This document shows positions 10,403-22,080 of a stretch of DNA of 64,000 bases, in pieces. Origin of the DNA: Chlorophyllum brunneum (Eukaryota; Basidiomycota; Agaricomycetes; Agaricales; Agaricaceae); assembly GCA_963576785.1 (NCBI GenBank), contig OY756139.1:434001-498000 (forward strand), given 5' to 3'. Below the pieces are notes generated by a model. That model was not told the origin of the DNA and made no database searches. It saw only the letters and a program-made list of their open reading frames with translations. Made by a program: the position numbers and the translations under genes. Every line of letters begins with the position of its first letter. Position 1 is the stretch's first letter.

Positions 10403-12908
10403 ATGTCGGAAATTGATATCAGAAATCTCAAGATCAGTCAAGACGCCAAGGTAAGAAAAACCCCATTAATACTGTACATAACACACATTTAACTCACATA
10501 CAATTCGCAAAGCCGAAATCAAAAACGAGTAAGGCCAAGAAGAAAGGCACCAATACCACACCATCGGGAAATCAAAGTGATACCCAAACTGGAGGAGTCG
10601 AAATCGTCGCATATTCTCAACAAAGTCGATTTCACCGTGAAACATTCGATGCGAATAGCACAGATATCGATATTAAGGATGTTAATGTGGTCGTTGGTAA
10701 TAAAGAGATCTTGGTTGATGCACACCTAAGGTTGAAGACAGGTGTTCGGTATGGTATGGTTGGGCAAAATGGAGTTGGCAAATCAGGTAATGTCACATTT
10801 GGTATTTTTTTGGAAGTGATACTTATGATGGGTTTGGATTAGTGTTAATGCACGTTCTGGGGAATAATATTCTTGTTGGGTTGCCTCAGAACGTGAGGAT
10901 CTTGCATATTGCGCAGTTGGAGGAATTTGTTGCTGGACGGACGATTTTAGAGGAGTTGTTGAGTGCGGATACGGATCGGACGAGAATTATTAAAGAAGCC
11001 CAAGGTATGAGTGCTTATACATGACTTTTTTCGACATCGTTCATTAACGTATTTTTATTTTTGTGTGGTTTAGCATTACAGGGTGCTTCATCGAAAACTG
11101 CATCAGATGCAGCGATGAATATCACAATTCACAACCTCTTAGTCTCTCGAGCGGAAACAGCAGTCGAGAATGCACAAAAACTCGCAACTAAACGTTCTGG
11201 TCAACGTGGACATACAGCGCGTCAAGCATTACTTGCAGCGGAAGCGGAACTCGAACGAATCAAAGCGGAGGATCCACAGGTGTATGTTACACCGCAGATG
11301 GCGAGTGAGGTTATGAATGAGATTTTTACGGCGTATGAGGCGTTGGATGTGGAAGGTGATGAAGCGCGTGCAAGGATGATTTTGAGGGGACTTGGGTTTA
11401 GGGAAGCAGATCTAGGGAAGGAAGGTAAGGATGTTGGTGGGTTGAGTGGTGGATGGAGGATGAGGGTGATGCTTGGGAAAGCATTGTTTATGGTTCCGGA
11501 TGTTTTGTTGTTGGATGAACCGAGTGAGTGACTTTACTTATCCAGAGGGGGAAGATATTGACAATTGGTACGATAGCGAATCATTTGGATTTGCCAGCGA
11601 TTTTGTGGTTACAGGACTATTTGGTAAATGGGACGGAGGATCAGACAATTGTTGTTGTTTCTCATGACCGGAACTTTTTGGATGCGGTCACAGATGAGAC
11701 GATTATATTCAAGGATAAGCAATTGAAGTATCATGCTGGGAATTATGACGATTGGGAGAAGAACACTGAGGAGCAGCGGCGTAGGAAAACTAGGTTGAAG
11801 GAGGTATGTACCTTACTTGTGCCGACCACTCTTACTGACAAGGACACTATAGCTTGAGATGAAGCGACGGAAACAGATCATGACGAGCATCCAGAAAAAT
11901 GTATCGCAGGCCAAGTCGACTGGGGATGATAAACGTTTGGGTATGGTGGCATCTCGAAGGAAGGTAGGTAACCACGCACCCCTGATAACTATCATACCCA
12001 CGCTTTGATAGAAACTTGATAGGATGGGAATGGAGAAGCTTGAAGACGGGAAGCGATTTAAAATGAGCAAACACGGATATTACCGTGAGGAGATCGCCAT
12101 CGAGCAGGGGTTTAAGACGGCTCCTATTCTGCTTCCGCCGCCGGAGCCATTCAACTTCCCTGGAAAGACGTTTCTTCAATTATCCGAAGTTTCCTTCCGG
12201 TACGGGAAGACTACTGCCACGCCCATAGTCATAAACAAAGTGTCACTCGACGTGGGTCCACAAGCCCGAATTGGGTTACTGGGGCCGAATGGTTGTGGTA
12301 AATCCACGCTCATGAACCTACTCGCAGGAGAGTTGAAACCGACGGTGGGCGAGGTGAAGAAACATCATCGACTTCGTATCGGGTACTTTTCACAACACAC
12401 CGTGGACCAACTGGAGCTATCATTATCGCCTCTTGAGCAATTGGTAAAATCATACCCCGACGTCGTGATTACGGAGAATGAGGGCCGGTCTCATTTTGGG
12501 TCATGTGGGATGAGTGGAGATCCTCTCACTCGGCCCATTCGGACGTTGAGTGGTGGACAGCGTAATCGAGTAGCCTTGGCATTGATTACCTTCCATCGAC
12601 CCCACGTGCTGCTCCTTGATGAGATCACAAACCACTTGGATATGGGGACGGTTGAATCACTGGTGGAGTCTCTGTGTGAATTCGAAGGGGCGCTGGTGGT
12701 GGTTAGCCATGACATTTGGTTCCTGAAGCAGGTGATTGAAGGTGAAGAAGACGAAGACGAGCCCGACGACGAAGATGGTCTGGAGGGGGTGCTGTACACG
12801 GTGACGAAGAGTGGAGAGCTGAGGCGCTGGGATCAAGGTCTGGAGGCGTATGTCGGAAAAGTCCAACGCCTGACACGCAAGGGTCTTCAGACTCAGGGCC
12901 AAAAATAG
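10403..12908 (+). CDS. ABCF-type ATP-binding cassette protein (soluble, twin NBD)
   Basis: Seven exons join in frame: 10403-10450, 10513-10786, 10843-11004, 11074-11523, 11577-11803, 11853-11963 and 12012-12908, giving 722 residues. A lysine-rich N-terminus (KSKTSKAKKKG) leads into NBD1: Walker A GQNGVGKS, signature LSGGWRMR, and Walker B plus DEPTNHLD split by intron 4. A charged linker (QRRRKTRLKE) follows. NBD2 has Walker A GPNGCGKST, signature LSGGQRNR and Walker B LLLDEITNHLD, where isoleucine replaces the usual proline. There are no transmembrane segments, so it is an ABCF protein of the translation or ribosome-biogenesis class rather than a transporter. The N-terminal layout resembles the fungal ABCF group lacking a budding-yeast orthologue; I did not assign a symbol. 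An acidic insert (EGEEDEDEPDDEDG) lies near the C-terminus. Confidence 0.92.
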
Positions 12909-13062
12909 CTACATAGCCCCGGATCAATTGTGAAAAACAAACAATAGAGGTGGTCTGTGCGTGGGAACTAAGATGTGATCACCCGAGTGACTGCACTCTG
13001 TGTCATCCGTGACTCAACCGAAAATCAGCGCACTGACCACCGCGGCGCCGACGTCAACAACA

Positions 13063-16000
13063 ATGAGCTCGTCGTCCACAATGACGACGACGACAGCGCG
13101 CCCACCGTCCTCCATGTTCAAGGGCAAACGCACACATCGCTCCTGGCCCCAGCTGCCAGAGGAGCTCATACGGTGAGCACAAAGGCCCCGCCTCCACAGC
13201 TTATATGCGCCACACACGCGTTGCGGCCCAGTGCTGACCGCAGCACCAGACATATTGCGACGTTCTATCTCTGGGATAGGGCAGCGACAACGTACACACC
13301 CACCACCTGGGACGCACGCGAGGTCTGGCACCACCGGATGGTATACACGTCCCTACGCGACGCCTTTGACCTTGAGAGGAATCTCATGTCTGTGTGTCCC
13401 CAGTGGGCACTTGCTTGTGAGTGTCGTGCGCCGGTGTTTAGCTTCACGATCGACGCCGTGCTCGTGGTTTCTTATCATCTATGACGTCGGATGTTAACAA
13501 TGTTGCTCTAGTGGAAACCCATCTCTTTTGGCAGCAGGCTGTCACTCTTATCGACCCTACGGACTTTCTCGGTCATCTTGCGATTATCACCCCGCACCCT
13601 GAACTTGTCAGAGTCTCCTCCATTTCCTTTCGACCATATCGCGTTACTCCGTATCGACATTTTCGCCATATTATCAGTTGCAGTTGCCTTGTCTGCCGGA
13701 TAAACCTCCCCGCTACAACTCGTGGCCTCGCCATCGCCAAACGAACCGCTAATACCTATATCCTCGGTCCTATCCCTCTATGTCGGGAACACGATCATCG
13801 TCGCCTTGCTTTTTGCGGATTATGTCTTCGGGAATCTCCCATGTATGAGATGACTGCGCCTGCGCTGTACAACAGCCCAGATAACCAGGTGGCGGTGCTA
13901 GAGAACGAAGACGAGGAAACATGGCCAGGGGTTGAAGCGACATGTCGTAATTGTCGCAACGAGTGGCTGTGGAAGAAGGCAAGTCTAAATCCGAGAGATC
14001 AAGAAGCGATTGGAGGTGTCGAATTGGCTAGTGATGATTGGGAAACACGCCAGAGTGTCGAAGGGTTTGTAGAATTGGCCGAAGGAACCATCAGCGACGT
14101 CATCAATTTGGCTCGCGAGAAACACTGGTTACGCAAATTTACCCGGCTGGGTGACATGATGCAGCAGGCGCTTGCGGCCGCAAAGTTTAATGGTTATCCT
14201 TCCCGAAGTTCGAGTATCCGGGTTGAAGGGGAGTATGGGAAGTGGGATGACTCGTTGGTGGAGGATGAGGAAGAAGAGGAAGAAGATACGGAATTGATGC
14301 AATTGGAGGAGGGTGGTGTGAAAGATCTTGCCCTGGGAGATTGGGCAAGAACAAGAATATTAGATGGCTTCTGGGTCAGCCCGGCGGACATCTGGTATAG
14401 AAATGTTGTTCCCGGAAGGGCTCTTGACATGCCTGCCGAACACCCGTGTCCGTGGACGATAGAAGATCGCAAGGATATCCCACACCCATCTCCAACCGTT
14501 GTTAAGGCGGAGATACCTCCCTCGTTCAGCCTCTGCGAACAAGCCTTCATCGCTCATGGTCAGCAGCTACGACTTATTCTGTTGCCAGCAATGAAAAATA
14601 TCGTTCGGCGGATTGCCATCGAGTGTGCAATCACTGATGGTAACGAAGATCCCACGCTCAAGGCTTCTAGAATGTCATTGGAGGAAGTGGCGAGGGTGCT
14701 TCGAGAGGAGGAAGGGGTATGGTTTGATGGGTATGACTGGGTAGAACGAAGAAGAAACGACGAGGAAGCCCGACGATCAAGACGGGACAGTAACAGTAGC
14801 GGAAGCGGTACTGGTGGTGTTCGAGAGGAGGATGCGAGAAGTACGACGAGTACAGGCAGCAGTGACGAAAGTGTAGGTTCCACCACCACGAGCCCAGTCC
14901 TGTCAACGACAACCTTGCAGACCACGCCTTCACCGCCTCCTCTCGGCGATCTGGACGACAAGAAGAATACGTCAGTAGGGGCAGGAGGGAACCACAAGGG
15001 GACGGAGTGGGATGCAGCCAGCGTGGCAGAAAAGGTCATTATTCCCGTCGATCCGGTGTTGAATCCTCCTCGGATCTTGAGGTCAATCCCATACATCCCG
15101 ATTACGCTTGCGCATTTGCCGCAGTATAGTATCGATGCATTCAAAACCGTGAGTCCCTTTCCCATTTCCCATTTCAATCTGATTAATTAATCGGTTGACT
15201 GGATCTATTTTAATTTACAGTCTTGGAGAGAGGCTTGCGCGCCACTGTACCACTGCAGGTGTCGAATATGTGAACGGGCAGTGGTTGCTGCGAATGCAAC
15301 TGGTGGAAGTACCACCAGTAGTCCGGTACAGCAGTATCGCCAACCGCAGCAGCACCAGGAGGTGGTCCCGCCACTATCACCGGCTATCTCTCAAAAACAT
15401 CAGGTACAACAGCAAGAGTCTCCCTTGCAGATTCAGTTGCAGGAGGTGTCGGAGATCGATTTTACGGAAGACGCAGGAGAAGAGGAGGAAGAGGAAGAGT
15501 ACGAGTTTGACGAAGACGAGGATTTAGATGGGAATGAGGAAGATGAGAGTGAGCAGGAGAGAGTGACCGTGCGTATACCGCCCTCGGCTACTACTCGTAA
15601 AAGGTCGTCGGATGAGATCGAAGATAGAGAGGAACGAGATCGGGCGGGTTCACCACCAAAAAGACTCCGGAAAGAAAAGTTGAAGGTGAAGGAGAGTGCG
15701 ACGCAGGCGCAAAAAGTGCAGAAGAAGAGGAGCAGTGAGGAACTAGACGAGGGAGAGGAGGGGCAACGTAGTGGGACAAAGAGGCCGAGAATCGGGGAGG
15801 TGGAAGATGAAGTGAGAGTGGGGTCACTTTCACCTGCGACGTGGAGGACGTCGGGTTCAGGATCGGGCGAATCGGGCGACTCAACTTCCTCCCCAGAGTC
15901 GGTGTCGGGATCAAGGTCACTGTCACCGCCTACTTCGCTGCAGAGAAGTCGTTCAGCTGATGAAAGCGAGACTGCTAGCGAAAGTGGAGGCGTGGAAGAA

Positions 16001-16117
16001 GAGGAAGATTATGTCGCGTGGTACAACGCGGCAAAGGCGAGCGCGGAGTCTGTGAGTGACACAGATAGTAGCGATACAGCACGGCGAAGCGAAGCAGAGA
16101 TGGATGGGGCAACATGA
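13063..16117 (+). CDS. Large conserved basidiomycete protein of unknown function
   Basis: Four exons (13063-13172, 13244-13416, 13512-15148, 15221-16117) join in frame to 938 residues. After a Ser/Thr-rich start comes WPQLPEELIR, which looks like an F-box-type leucine-rich start but is too short to call. Conserved blocks follow: ATTYTPTTWDAREVWHHRM, ETHLFWQQA, the cysteine pairs CLVCRI, CREH, CGLCLRE and CRNCRNEWLW, GVRDLALGDWARTRILDG-like, and SWREACAPLYHCRCRICER. The last third is low complexity, with long Glu/Asp runs, Ser-rich segments and several basic KRxRxEK patches that could act as nuclear signals. I recognise the architecture as a recurrent hypothetical protein of Agaricomycetes. 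The paired cysteines suggest metal-binding structure (inference). No catalytic motif is apparent. Confidence 0.85.
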
Positions 16118-17130
16118 TTCTCACAACCCTTGGCCCTTTGCGTAGGCATTCTGGCTCCATCTGATTCTGCTTCCATGTGCCTTGACCTGGCAGGTCATCT
16201 CTGTTACTGGCACCTTCCGATCTATTGCCATTCGACTCTTGAGTACTTGTTACCTTTCTTGTCTCATACCCTCCCCGGCCCCAAACTTAGGAGCAAATTA
16301 AAATGTAGCCTTGTGACCTGTTCCACTTTCTGTGGCTTCTTCGATCTTATTGTGTGCATGTGTGTGTACATCCTTGCTTGTTTGTCGTGAAATGTACTTG
16401 TACCTCTGAATCTTCCATTATGTTTTTTTGTCATCTCTTGTTTTCTCCTTTTCATTCTTTTGGTTGACTGTATAGGTTAATGTTTTTTTTGTTGGTCGGG
16501 GGGTCAAACGATTGTTGGTTCTTTTTGAAGCCGACTTTGTAATCAGATGATGAGTTTTTGTTGAGAAAGTGAAATTAAGTTCGATCAATCTCCATGGTTG
16601 GCCAGGTGCCTTCCCCTGTGTCGATTCAACGGAAACAAGTTCTAGTGACCGTGGTAGAAGTATACTGAGGTATTTCTGCCGACAGAATGGCAGAACGGCA
16701 AATGCCATGGGTGGCAAATCACGGCAGATTCCCCGCTGTCCACATTGTAGACCCTATAACCATATCCTTGATACGCAACATATGCTATACGCCTACACCA
16801 TGAAGAATCTCGACATTGGCACTGTGTTGTTGCCCTTCTGTAAGTACCATGTCTATGTACCCATCAGGCCATTCATTTTCCGCTTTCTGGAGCCTTAGAT
16901 TACAATGCATTCTTCAGGAACTCAACACCTCCAAGACCTCTTCCCGATGGCATTGAGGTGTGTGAAGTTGTAAGTGATAAAACTCAAAATAGGTTTTCCA
17001 CGAAATAAAACCTCCTACCTGTGTGATAAAAATGGCAGTACGAAAAAGGGTAGTTGACAGATCTCCACGTTTGACATGGCTTCGCCAGCGGAATCATTTC
17101 TCTGCACGGCATTTGACCGTTATCATCAGT
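16118..17130. other. 3' flank and spacer, no gene seen
   Basis: A pyrimidine-rich 3' flank of the preceding gene, then about 1 kb without a supported gene. T-rich runs occur near 16420-16520. Confidence 0.4.
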
Positions 17131-17340
17131 GCCTGTGGCTGTGAAGACTGTTGGGGCACATGGATTGTAAAGTATTTTCGGGTTGACTACAAATTATTCA
17201 TACCGGTCAATCAAAGATATACAAGGACTGAAGTATGTACACAATCTGATTACGTCCTAGTTCATCCCACAAGTCCAATTACCGCATTGCGGGAAAGTCT
17301 AGTAATGCATTTAGTTTCTTTTCTCATTGCTTGACAGTGC

Positions 17341-19485
17341 TTACAAGTGACACACCTGAGGGAAAATAGGCAAGACCGTGTTCCAGTATTTACACGATTT
17401 GTCCGCTGTGAAATGGTCTCCAGGAATAGCACCTGCAGTTGATGTACCGAGGATTGCCAATGTCGAAGTGTCCTCAGAATCATACTTCTTCCAACCTGGG
17501 ATACGCGGTCCAAGCTCGGGTTCTAGTAAACTGATCGTCAAAAACAAGTACACTCCTTGAGTCCGTGATAGGGGTCCCACCTTTGACGAAATTCGTCCAG
17601 GCTGTGACCATAAGATCGGATATAGCAATCTCTTCTGGCGTTGCTGGGATGAAAGGTGGTGAGAGCATGATGGTACGCCATGTACCCATCACAAAGCGGA
17701 TGTCTTCGCCATGGAAAGCGCCAACACGAGCACCACGGCTATTGAGATTATCTGCAACGAGGTCGAAACGATATCTCCAGACGGGTAGATGAAGGTCATT
17801 GGTACGATGGGTTGCGAGATTACTAGCAAGACAGAGCATGTGTGCGTCTCGCCACATTCCCGCTGAGGCATTATAGGCTGTCGGAAATTCTTCAGAGGGT
17901 ACAGGATAATATTCTTTGAGCTTGGAGAGGGATGTGAAAGGGAAATTAAGATTGTTGCTTGTCCTGAAGTTTGGTACGAGCTACAGAGACCATGATGGTT
18001 TCAATCGAAGATTATCTCACCTGTACTGGTCAATTTTTGGGAGGTAAGCAGTTGGTTCGCCTTCCACAATTAGTGTTCCTTCATCCTAAATAACGTTAGC
18101 CCTGATTCGCAGAAGATCGCAGGAGAATTTACGCCTCACTTTGTTGGTTCCGATCAAGAGTGGAACTTTTGCTGTATGTCCTAGCTGTGTCTGGGAGACA
18201 TAGCTAGGGTAGAGATTCGTATATCGGGTTGATGGATAGATGAGATATTTGCGTACTCTTTCCAGATCGTGATGTTATCCGTCACTGGCTGGAATTGGGC
18301 ACCAGTGTCCAATAGTACACGCTGCAGATCTGTTCCAGATTTCGTTCTAAGGCAACCAAGTAAACCTTTTCCGAGGGGACAACTGAAATTAGAGGCAACT
18401 TTACTGATCTGTTGATTGATAGGCCACATTGGCTGAGCCGCTGGGTGTTAAAGCCATTAGAGATGTTCAGGTGGGAACGGCTATGACTCACTGTCGCCGC
18501 TCTGCATGACAGCACCACGAATGAGAGGTTCCTTGGCATATGCAGAGAGATAAACATTGGTCATTTCTGACTTCGGGTCACCGACAGCCATCTTTTGCAG
18601 TTACACTTGGACTCACCGGCCCCTACTGATTCTCCTACACAACCGGATTTCAATGTGGTCGCAAGACCAAGCTCCATCGAAGATACATACCACCAAGAGT
18701 TATTTTGTTCTGATCACCACCGAACTTTTCGACGTTGGCGATCAACCATTCTACAGCAGCTCTAGTATCAAGAAGCCCCAAATTTTGGGTTTTACCCTCA
18801 TCGCAAATCTCTTGAGCATGTGGAAACCCGAATAACGAGAGTCTATAGTTGTAGCTTGCGAAGACGATTCCCTTCATTTAATCTTGTAGGCTGATCAGAT
18901 ATTTAAAACCCGAGTGCTACTCACCCTGGCCGCGAGGTAAGTTCCATCTATCTTCGGGTCAGACGAAGCACCGCTATCGAATCCGCCGCCGCTGTTGCGA
19001 ATTATCTGCCAGTCAGAAGAACACAGGATTACAACATGGTGACTTACTAGGAGTAGAGATACACAGGCAGTTTGATGGCGTTGGCCGGGGCAATAATATT
19101 GATTCGTAGACAGTCTTCACTCTGCACGGAGGTGCCGTTGCCTCCGTCAGCTCTATCAAGGAAAAAAGTGAGAACGTAAGGAGATGATGAGCAACCAGAA
19201 AGTTTACCTTCCCTGAAGACATGCAGGTCCATAACTTGATGCATCAATGATATTTTTTGAAGGCTCGAGCGGCTGTGGTGGTTTCCAGCGATTTTGTCCG
19301 GAAGTGTCCTGTGCATATGGAATTCCAAGCCATTTCAGAAGAGGGGCATTTGGGATCGTTGTCATATCAGCGTAGCCTTGGACACGGCCGGATGACGTAT
19401 TGACAACAAAACCAGGAGGCCGTCCTTTCGTCGCGCCTTGGGCCAACAAGATTACCAGCGATAATTGAAGCAATACGGAGAACAT
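17341..19485 (-). CDS. Secreted type-B carboxylesterase (lipase-like), arm A
   Basis: An alpha/beta-hydrolase of the carboxylesterase type-B/fungal lipase family, probably secreted. ATG 19485 begins a signal peptide (MFSVLLQLSLVILLAQG); an upstream in-frame ATG at 19536 is less likely. Then come SSGRVQGY, LGIPYAQ, GPACLQ, SEDCLRINI and YGGGFDSG (oxyanion region). An 18-nt exon at 18617-18634 carries the catalytic GESVGA. Further exons give LIRGAVMQSG, CPLGKG, CLRTKSG, VPLLIGTNKDEGT and FHGEDIRFVMG with the catalytic histidine, ending at 17341. The acidic member is expected at the DEG segment. Most introns join in frame. The junction after DNITIWK (about 18253) lacks a clean GT donor, so one splice lesion or a misread exon is possible. 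The arm B copy is dead. Confidence 0.78.
18617..18634 (-). other. 18-nt micro-exon encoding the esterase nucleophile
   Basis: Flanked by an acceptor (GTGTAG) and a donor (GTGAGT) on the minus strand. It joins exons on both sides in frame and supplies the GESVG serine elbow. Without it the two neighbouring exons would lack the nucleophile. Confidence 0.75.
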
Positions 19486-19734
19486 CGTTCTAGAGTAAAG
19501 GATGCTTTGAAGCTCCAACCTATCACCGAAATCCACCTAGATGTACTACGAGTGCGGACGGAGTTCGGCATAATCGAAGCTAAGCTCATGCACAATCGAT
19601 GCTTCTCGTCGTCGCACTCAGTGACGTATATCCCCTAACGAATAAAATAGATCCGTATGGTACTTCCCCTGCTCTGGTGCTCATTGATGTCTCCATGGTC
19701 TACGAATAAACCAGCGTTTCGATCAAGCAACTGT

Positions 19735-20190
19735 CTAAGTGGGGAGCCGTGAATTCGGATCGCCTGGAAACAACATCAATGCATGATCATGATCATGATG
19801 TGACTTGATGAGCCCCTGGACTTCGCCCAGATGTCTGTTAGACTTTCTCGTGTCAGATGATAGGTAACTTATAAGTATGGACGTTCGTTTGGATACATGG
19901 TAACGCCGAGTTCCTTCGGTAAAATATGTTTCTACGACGTTCTTGGGCTGGATCTCAATTATTGCTCCCCTTCTTGTGTAGTACATCTTCGCTGGCGAAA
20001 GTTGTTCCTTTGATACAACCTGTAAGCTGTCGGCCAAGGCTTCTGGACACATGCTGATCCCCGGATAGGGATTTTTCTTTGACCACAATATCCCAGGACA
20101 GAGTCCTCCGATCCCGATAACAAGTTGAGACAGCGACAGAGTAATCTTGCTAGAATTGACTACTCCATAGGTCAATGCGAAAAAATTCAC
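19735..20190 (-). CDS. Putative 151-codon ORF between esterase and membrane-protein gene (doubtful)
   Basis: A minus-strand open frame starting MNFFALTYGVV, with a hydrophobic LSQLVIGIGGL segment at about residues 20-31 and an H-D-rich region near the end. The same frame can be followed in the mirror copy (about 37985-38220, plus strand), where it starts MNSFALAYEM but has stops. The resemblance may simply reflect duplication of the whole arm rather than coding constraint. No domain is recognised and it has no introns, unlike its neighbours. It could instead be shared promoter sequence of the divergent gene pair. Confidence 0.2.
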   Translation of the reverse strand: MNFFALTYGVVNSSKITLSLSQLVIGIGGLCPGILWSKKNPYPGISMCPEALADSLQVVSKEQLSPAKMYYTRRGAIIEIQPKNVVETYFTEGTRRYHVSKRTSILISYLSSDTRKSNRHLGEVQGLIKSHHDHDHALMLFPGDPNSRLPT

Positions 20191-20397
20191 ATTGTTTGGA
20201 GTCGTAGTGCTGCGATTGGGTGAGCCTCAGAGCCAGTATTCTCAGTATTTTTGTGTTTGCTGAATTGCCTTAACAATTAGAAACTTCCCAGTTCCGCCCT
20301 ATACCCTTCAGGTACTCACAGAGTACGTCGCCTTACTGTTAATCTCCGTATATGCATTCTCAATGAATTTCGCTTGTCGATAGCCAATCGTCTACAC

Positions 20398-21737
20398 CAT
20401 TTATCATACCTGCCGGAAGCGGTTTGAACTTTGTGGGTACATTTTGCAGCTAAACCCACATCTCTGATAAAGGTGTAGGATTGGGACGTACCTTTTGCTC
20501 CAGGAACACAAGTAAATCATTGTTCCTCATATACGCACAATGTTACTAACATAACGAGCGACCCTTAGTATCAGATTTGTATGGTGGGTGGACTTGTGCT
20601 GGCCCCCAACGTTCGCTTACATTCAGGTAGTATGATAAGAATGGTGTTCCGGGTGGATGTCATTCTACGCATACGGTGATTCAGAATACCACGGTCGCAA
20701 ATCCAACTTGTCAAAATGTTACGGCACCACCACAACTTGATGCCGAACCAAAAGTAGCAGGAGGGCCGATGCCGCCATTTGTCGTCGTTGATCAGGTGGG
20801 TAGGCGGCTCAAGAACGTTCCTTGCAGGAATTCATTCCCCCCCAAGTGCACAGACATTTCCATCACTCCGAAGGGGGGAAAACCTCCCTATACCTTGACA
20901 GTGAGTCCTGGCTCGAAATCCCAATAATCAAAGGCACCCCTTAAAGAAGTTTATCGGCAGGTCTCACCACCACTGCACCCGACGTATAACATCACGTCTC
21001 AGAATATGGATCCCATCGTTTGGACTGTGTCGCTGGTGAGTTGGATCCACAAATGTTGCAGAAATGATTACCCACCTTCCAAAGCCATGGGCTTTCCCTT
21101 TCTTTATGTCTCTTGTAAGCTCCGATGGTCTGATGTGGGCCACTGGACCATTGCATTCGGGTGGATTCGGTCCGGACGATTGTCTAGTTCCCGGATCAAT
21201 GTAAGGGTGCACAAAACTGGCTCCGGATTCTATCTAACTGTCTGGAATAGACCACGCAAAAAGGCCGCTGGGATTGCCGCTGGCGCTTCTTTCGCCACCT
21301 TGTTCGGTGGCCTGCTCCTGGGTTACGCAGGGCTCGTACTCTTTAGATTCATACAAAGAAGACGGAAAAGCCACCCTGGATTGACACCATGGGAAGGATT
21401 CGATCGACAAGTTCCACAGTTACCAGGGCGTTTCTTGCGCTTAAGAGATGAAAATGAGCGGAATCCCGATGTGCGGGAAAAACATCACCCCCCCTCTAGA
21501 TCCCCTCCCCAGTATAATACCCCCAGTGGGGAGCGTGTTACTCAGCCTAGCACGGGGGCCCCCGTCCCGACACGTACTGTGATTTTCCACTATGATGGTG
21601 GGCGTCTTCGCACAGAACAACGGGAATCTGAAGACGTGATCGAATTGCCACCCGAGTATCGAAGGCCTTCATCGGACGGCGGTAGGGTTGTTTCTTCCAA
21701 ACAGGAAGCGACTATGCTAATCAGTAGTATAGCTTAG
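20398..21737 (+). CDS. Single-pass membrane protein with extracellular repeat-like domain, arm A
   Basis: Exons read on the plus strand: TPFIIPAGSGLNFV, DWDVPFAPGTQ, then a stretch starting NGVPGGCHSTHT and ending VVVDQ. Next come CTDISITPKGGKPPYTLT, VSPPLHPTYNIT…MDPIVWTVSL and PWAFPFFMSLVSS with DDCLVPGS. The final exon has a transmembrane helix (AAGIAAGASF…LLLGYAGLVLF), a basic stop-transfer RRRK and a cytosolic tail rich in Pro and Arg, ending at 21737. The repeated 'W-GG-PPY-L-V' plus 'W-VPAG' pattern, TM and basic tail is a common architecture of Agaricomycete plasma-membrane proteins of unknown role. Signal-peptide and first exons before about 20398 were not resolved. The conserved acceptor/donor pattern is shared with the mirror copy. 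Confidence 0.65.
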
Positions 21738-22080
21738 TTAATTCGTAGTGTCTTGGCAACCTGCTGCTCACCTTGAAGCAAGTTGTGTGACGGCAGATGT
21801 GTTACTACTGTCACTCGAATCTCGATTTAGAGTCGTCTATGTATTATCCACCGACTCTCCATGCGTGGCTCAAGGTTATACCATCTCCAGGTTCTGTGTC
21901 TGTGTCCCACAAGTCTAAATTAGCGGTCACCCTGAATAAGGACTTTTGGATTGTTTGCGGAGACGCACCAGAAATGCCGAGATCGGAATATGTGAATGGA
22001 ACTGTTTCCTATAAGTTGGCATCTTGGTCCTCTGTCTTTCTCTCTCCCCCGCTCTATTTTTCTCGTCAACCTTTCAGTTG
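21738..22080. other. 3' flank of membrane-protein gene, end of arm A
   Basis: Non-coding; similar to 35510-35713 in inverted orientation. Homology stops near 21985. Confidence 0.5.

Larger units (their letters stand above)
17130..22000. repeat. Arm A of a segmental inverted duplication
   Basis: This block is repeated in inverted orientation at about 35510-40300. Both contain the same esterase, the same spacer and the same membrane-protein gene in mirror order. Similarity is seen in coding, intron and intergenic sequence. Examples are the 3' flank of the esterase (17200-17345 against 40126-40290) and the region past the membrane-protein stop, from CTAATCAGTAG to GCCGAGATCG (21717-21985 against 35513-35725). 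Arms are about 4.8 kb, separated by about 13.5 kb. Breakpoints are approximate. Confidence 0.85.

Noticed and set aside
14560..15177. 205-codon minus-strand frame
   Set aside because: Antisense of the low-complexity part of the 938-residue protein, whose exons join perfectly on the plus strand.
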